Made by a program: the position numbers and the translations under genes
Assembly: GCA_910587805.1 (NCBI GenBank)
Contig: CAJUNM010000035.1
Location: 1-16,345 of the forward strand
From: an uncultured Christensenellaceae bacterium
GTDB lineage: Bacteria > Bacillota > Clostridia > Christensenellales > Pumilibacteraceae
Reading direction: 5' to 3'
DNA: 16,345 bases
Notes under the pieces: model-generated
Told to the model about the DNA's origin: nothing
The model's input: the letters and a program-made list of their open reading frames with translations, nothing else
The model's database searches: none
Shown: one piece after another, positions 14,255 through 16,345 of the stretch
Layout of the letters: each line of letters opens with the position of its first letter
Numbering within the stretch: position 1 is the first letter of the stretch

Positions 14255-16186
14255 ATGAGAAAAATCACCTGTATCAACGACAACTGGACTGTCTATCCCG
14301 AAGGCCAAAGCGCCGCGCACGAAAACGCCGCGACGCTCGACCTGCCATATACGTGGAACGGCATCGACGGACAGGACGGCGGCGGCGATTATCTGCGCAC
14401 GGCATTTATGTTCGAGCGCACGCTGGACAAGCCGAAAGCAACGCCCGACGAGGATGTGTATCTCGAGTTTAAGGGCGTCAACTCGTCCGCGCAAGTTTAT
14501 CTCAACGACGAGCTTATAGCGAGCCACGACGGCGGTTATTCCACTTTCAGAGTACGCGTCACCGATATCATAAAAGATACAAACTTGCTGCGCGTGCGCG
14601 TGGACAACACCAAAACCGAAAAAGTATATCCGCAGACCGCGGACTTTACGTTCTACGGCGGAATATACCGCGACGTGAATTTGATCGTTGTAAACAAAGT
14701 ACACTTCGATCTCGACTACTACGGTTCGTGCGGGCTTAAAATCACCCCGACCGTCGCGGGCGAAAACGGCACGGTAAACGCCGAAGCGTATATCACGGGC
14801 GACGGCGATGCGACGATAACCGTACTCGACGCCGAAGGCAACGAGATAGTTTCGGGCAAGAGCGGCGAAAAACTGACAGTGCCCGACGTGCATTTATGGA
14901 ACGGAATATCCGATCCGTACTTGTACACCGTACGCGCCGACCTCTCCGCAAACGGAAAGATCGTAGACACCGTTGAACAGCGCATCGGATTCCGCACGTT
15001 CGCTTTCGATCCGCAAAAAGGCTTTTTCCTCAACGGCAGATCGTACCCGCTCCGCGGCGTTTCGCGGCATCAGGACCGTCCGAAAAAGGGCAACGCGTTG
15101 TCTCGCGCCGACCATGAAGAGGATATGGAAATAATCAAAGAGATAGGCGCAAACACGATACGGCTCGCGCATTATCAGCACGACGATTATTTTTACGATC
15201 TTTGCGACGAGGCGGGTATGGTCGTTTGGGCGGAGATACCGTATATATCGCGGCACATGCCAGAAGCCAACGACAACGCCACGCAGCAAATGAAAGAACT
15301 TATTTATCAGCAGTACAATCATCCGTGCATAGTCACTTGGGGCGTATCCAACGAGATAACTATGTACGGCAAGCACCGCAAAGACATGCTCGCATATCAC
15401 CGCAAGCTGAACGATCTCGCGCACGAGATCGATCCCACGCGACCGACCGTAATGGCATGCTTCGCTATGTGCGGACCTGCGAACAAGGCGGCTCACATAA
15501 CCGACATCGTAGGCTGGAACTTGTACTTGGGTTGGTACGTACCCGGATTTTTCCTCAACGACTTATGGATCAAGCTGTACCACTCGATGTATAAAAAGAG
15601 CTGTCTCGCCTACTCCGAGTACGGCGCGGAAGGCATGCCGAACTTGCACTCCAAACATCCCAAACGCGGCGATAACTCCGAAGAATATCAAGCGAACTAT
15701 CACGAATATATGCTCGAGTGTTTCGAGCGTCACCCGTATCTTTGGGGCACGTACGTGTGGAATATGTTTGACTTCGCCGCAGACGCGCGCAATCAAGGCG
15801 GCGAGCCCGGCATGAACCACAAAGGTCTCGTCACGTTCGATCGCAAAACGCGCAAGGACAGTTTTTACGCTTACAAGGCGTACTGGTCGACCGAGCCGGT
15901 CTTGCACATCGCGGGCAAACGCTTTATCAACCGCACGGGCGGCAGCACGCTGGTCAAAGTGTATTCCAACGTCGACGGCGTAAAACTCACCGCGAACGGC
16001 ACGGAAATACAAGGCAAAAAGAAAGGCCGCGTTTATTCGTTCAAGATCAAGCTCGCGAGCGAACAAACCGAAATCGTCGCGACCGCCGGCGAGCTTACCG
16101 ATACGTTCACCGTTAACCGCGTCGAAAAGCCCGATCCCGACTACAAACTGCACGTTCATTCCGAAACGCAAAGCTGGCAAAAATAA
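14255..16186 (+). CDS. GH2 glycosidase, probable beta-glucuronidase
   Basis: Retaining exo-glycosidase of family GH2, 643 residues, no signal peptide, so it acts in the cytoplasm on imported substrate. Layout: sugar-binding jelly roll (about 1-165), Ig-like domain (about 168-255), TIM barrel (about 256-560) and a C-terminal beta domain. GVSRHQDRP (268-276) follows the second domain. Acid/base Glu367 lies in WGVSNE and the nucleophile is Glu455 in YSEYGAEG. GWNLYLGWY and N521-H522-K523 (NHKGLVTFDRK) match the N-x-K carboxylate-binding motif of beta-glucuronidases. Similar Clostridial proteins with GVSRHQDR and NHKGLVTFDRK blocks are commonly annotated as beta-galactosidases, so the motif is not decisive. 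The adjoining complete glucuronate route favours glucuronide as substrate; beta-galacturonidase or beta-galactosidase are alternatives. It is probably co-transcribed with the AraC gene. Confidence 0.85.
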   Translation: MRKITCINDNWTVYPEGQSAAHENAATLDLPYTWNGIDGQDGGGDYLRTAFMFERTLDKPKATPDEDVYLEFKGVNSSAQVYLNDELIASHDGGYSTFRVRVTDIIKDTNLLRVRVDNTKTEKVYPQTADFTFYGGIYRDVNLIVVNKVHFDLDYYGSCGLKITPTVAGENGTVNAEAYITGDGDATITVLDAEGNEIVSGKSGEKLTVPDVHLWNGISDPYLYTVRADLSANGKIVDTVEQRIGFRTFAFDPQKGFFLNGRSYPLRGVSRHQDRPKKGNALSRADHEEDMEIIKEIGANTIRLAHYQHDDYFYDLCDEAGMVVWAEIPYISRHMPEANDNATQQMKELIYQQYNHPCIVTWGVSNEITMYGKHRKDMLAYHRKLNDLAHEIDPTRPTVMACFAMCGPANKAAHITDIVGWNLYLGWYVPGFFLNDLWIKLYHSMYKKSCLAYSEYGAEGMPNLHSKHPKRGDNSEEYQANYHEYMLECFERHPYLWGTYVWNMFDFAADARNQGGEPGMNHKGLVTFDRKTRKDSFYAYKAYWSTEPVLHIAGKRFINRTGGSTLVKVYSNVDGVKLTANGTEIQGKKKGRVYSFKIKLASEQTEIVATAGELTDTFTVNRVEKPDPDYKLHVHSETQSWQK

Positions 16187-16227
16187 CAAACAAAGTTCGA
16201 TTCTTTGATTTCGTTAAGATTCTTATG

Positions 16228-16259
16228 GAGCAAACGTCAGAAATAGCGTTTGCTCTTTT
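16228..16259 (+). terminator. Intrinsic terminator after the GH2 gene
   Basis: A perfect 9-bp stem, GAGCAAACG (16228-16236) with CGTTTGCTC (16247-16255), is followed by TTTT. It lies 42 bases past the GH2 stop. Confidence 0.85.
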
Positions 16260-16292
16260 AATAAGATTGAGATAAAAAAGAGCGAACGCTTG

Positions 16293-16345
16293 AAATGCAC
16301 CCCAAAGTTTGGACAAAACTTATGGAGGTGCATTTTTCATGGCAA
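16293..16345 (+). mobile_element. Probable left end of an IS3-family element
   Basis: The sequence ATGCACCCCAAAGTTTGGAC (16295-16314) resembles the terminal repeat of IS150-group IS3 elements (TGCACCC, then GTTGGAC). Perfect 9-bp arms AAATGCACC (16293-16301) and GGTGCATTT (16327-16335) form a hairpin just before a gene start, an arrangement seen at the head of many such elements. The element runs out of the window, so the right end and transposase cannot be checked. Confidence 0.5.
16339..16345 (+). CDS. Start of an ORF, possibly transposase OrfA (cut by window)
   Basis: ATG GCA lies eight bases after a strong GGAGGTG (16324-16330). Only two codons are visible, so the product is inferred solely from the IS3-like sequence just upstream. 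Confidence 0.4.

Noticed and set aside
1..16345. CRISPR array, tRNA or rRNA genes, integrase
   Set aside because: No regularly spaced repeats, clover-leaf sequences, rRNA segments or recombinase genes were seen; in particular no integrase lies between the two upp 3' ends.

Overview
The window looks like chromosomal DNA from an anaerobic, gut-type member of the Bacillota (Clostridia). Supporting signs are strong GGAGG-type ribosome sites, lipobox-type lipoproteins, an SDR-type mannonate oxidoreductase as in Bacillus-type hexuronate operons, and a GH2 enzyme of a kind familiar from gut Clostridia. Base composition is intermediate, and no rRNA or tRNA is present to fix the taxonomy.

Layout. (1) Positions 1-1844, plus strand: the end of a uracil permease gene, then upp (uracil salvage) and a terminator. 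(2) Positions 1853-6055, minus strand: a three-gene lipoprotein operon. It encodes a Gly-rich/FN3-like lipoprotein and two paralogous GLUG-repeat, beta-helix-like lipoproteins, ends at a bidirectional terminator, and starts from a promoter whose -35/-10 spacer contains a run of 9 G. (3) Positions 6190-6457: a decayed second copy of the 3' end of upp, so the lipoprotein operon lies between two same-direction upp 3' ends. (4) Positions 6505-8056, minus strand: a membrane protein with two DUF898/YjgN-like repeats, read from a second copy of the same promoter with 14 G. (5) Positions 8364-13258, minus strand: kdgK, eda, uxaC, an SDR-type uxuB and uxuA in one operon (transcribed from uxuA to kdgK). 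(6) Positions 13343-16259, plus strand: a divergent AraC-family regulator and a cytoplasmic GH2 glycosidase, then a terminator. (7) From about 16293: the probable left end of an IS3-family element.

The hexuronate block forms a complete route: GH2 enzyme (probably releasing glucuronate), UxaC (glucuronate to fructuronate), SDR UxuB (fructuronate to mannonate), UxuA (mannonate to 2-keto-3-deoxygluconate), KdgK (to KDPG), and Eda (to pyruvate and glyceraldehyde-3-phosphate). The AraC protein is the obvious local regulator. No sugar transporter is in the window.

The most unusual signal is the pair of near-identical promoters, TTGACA-C-G(n)-TAGTGT-TAT[A/C]AT, where n is 9 upstream of the lipoprotein operon (16-bp spacer, near the optimum) and 14 upstream of the DUF898-type gene (21-bp spacer, well above it). 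This is what one expects of slipped-strand, phase-variable transcription of cell-surface genes, and the shared flanks suggest a promoter module that may recur around the genome.
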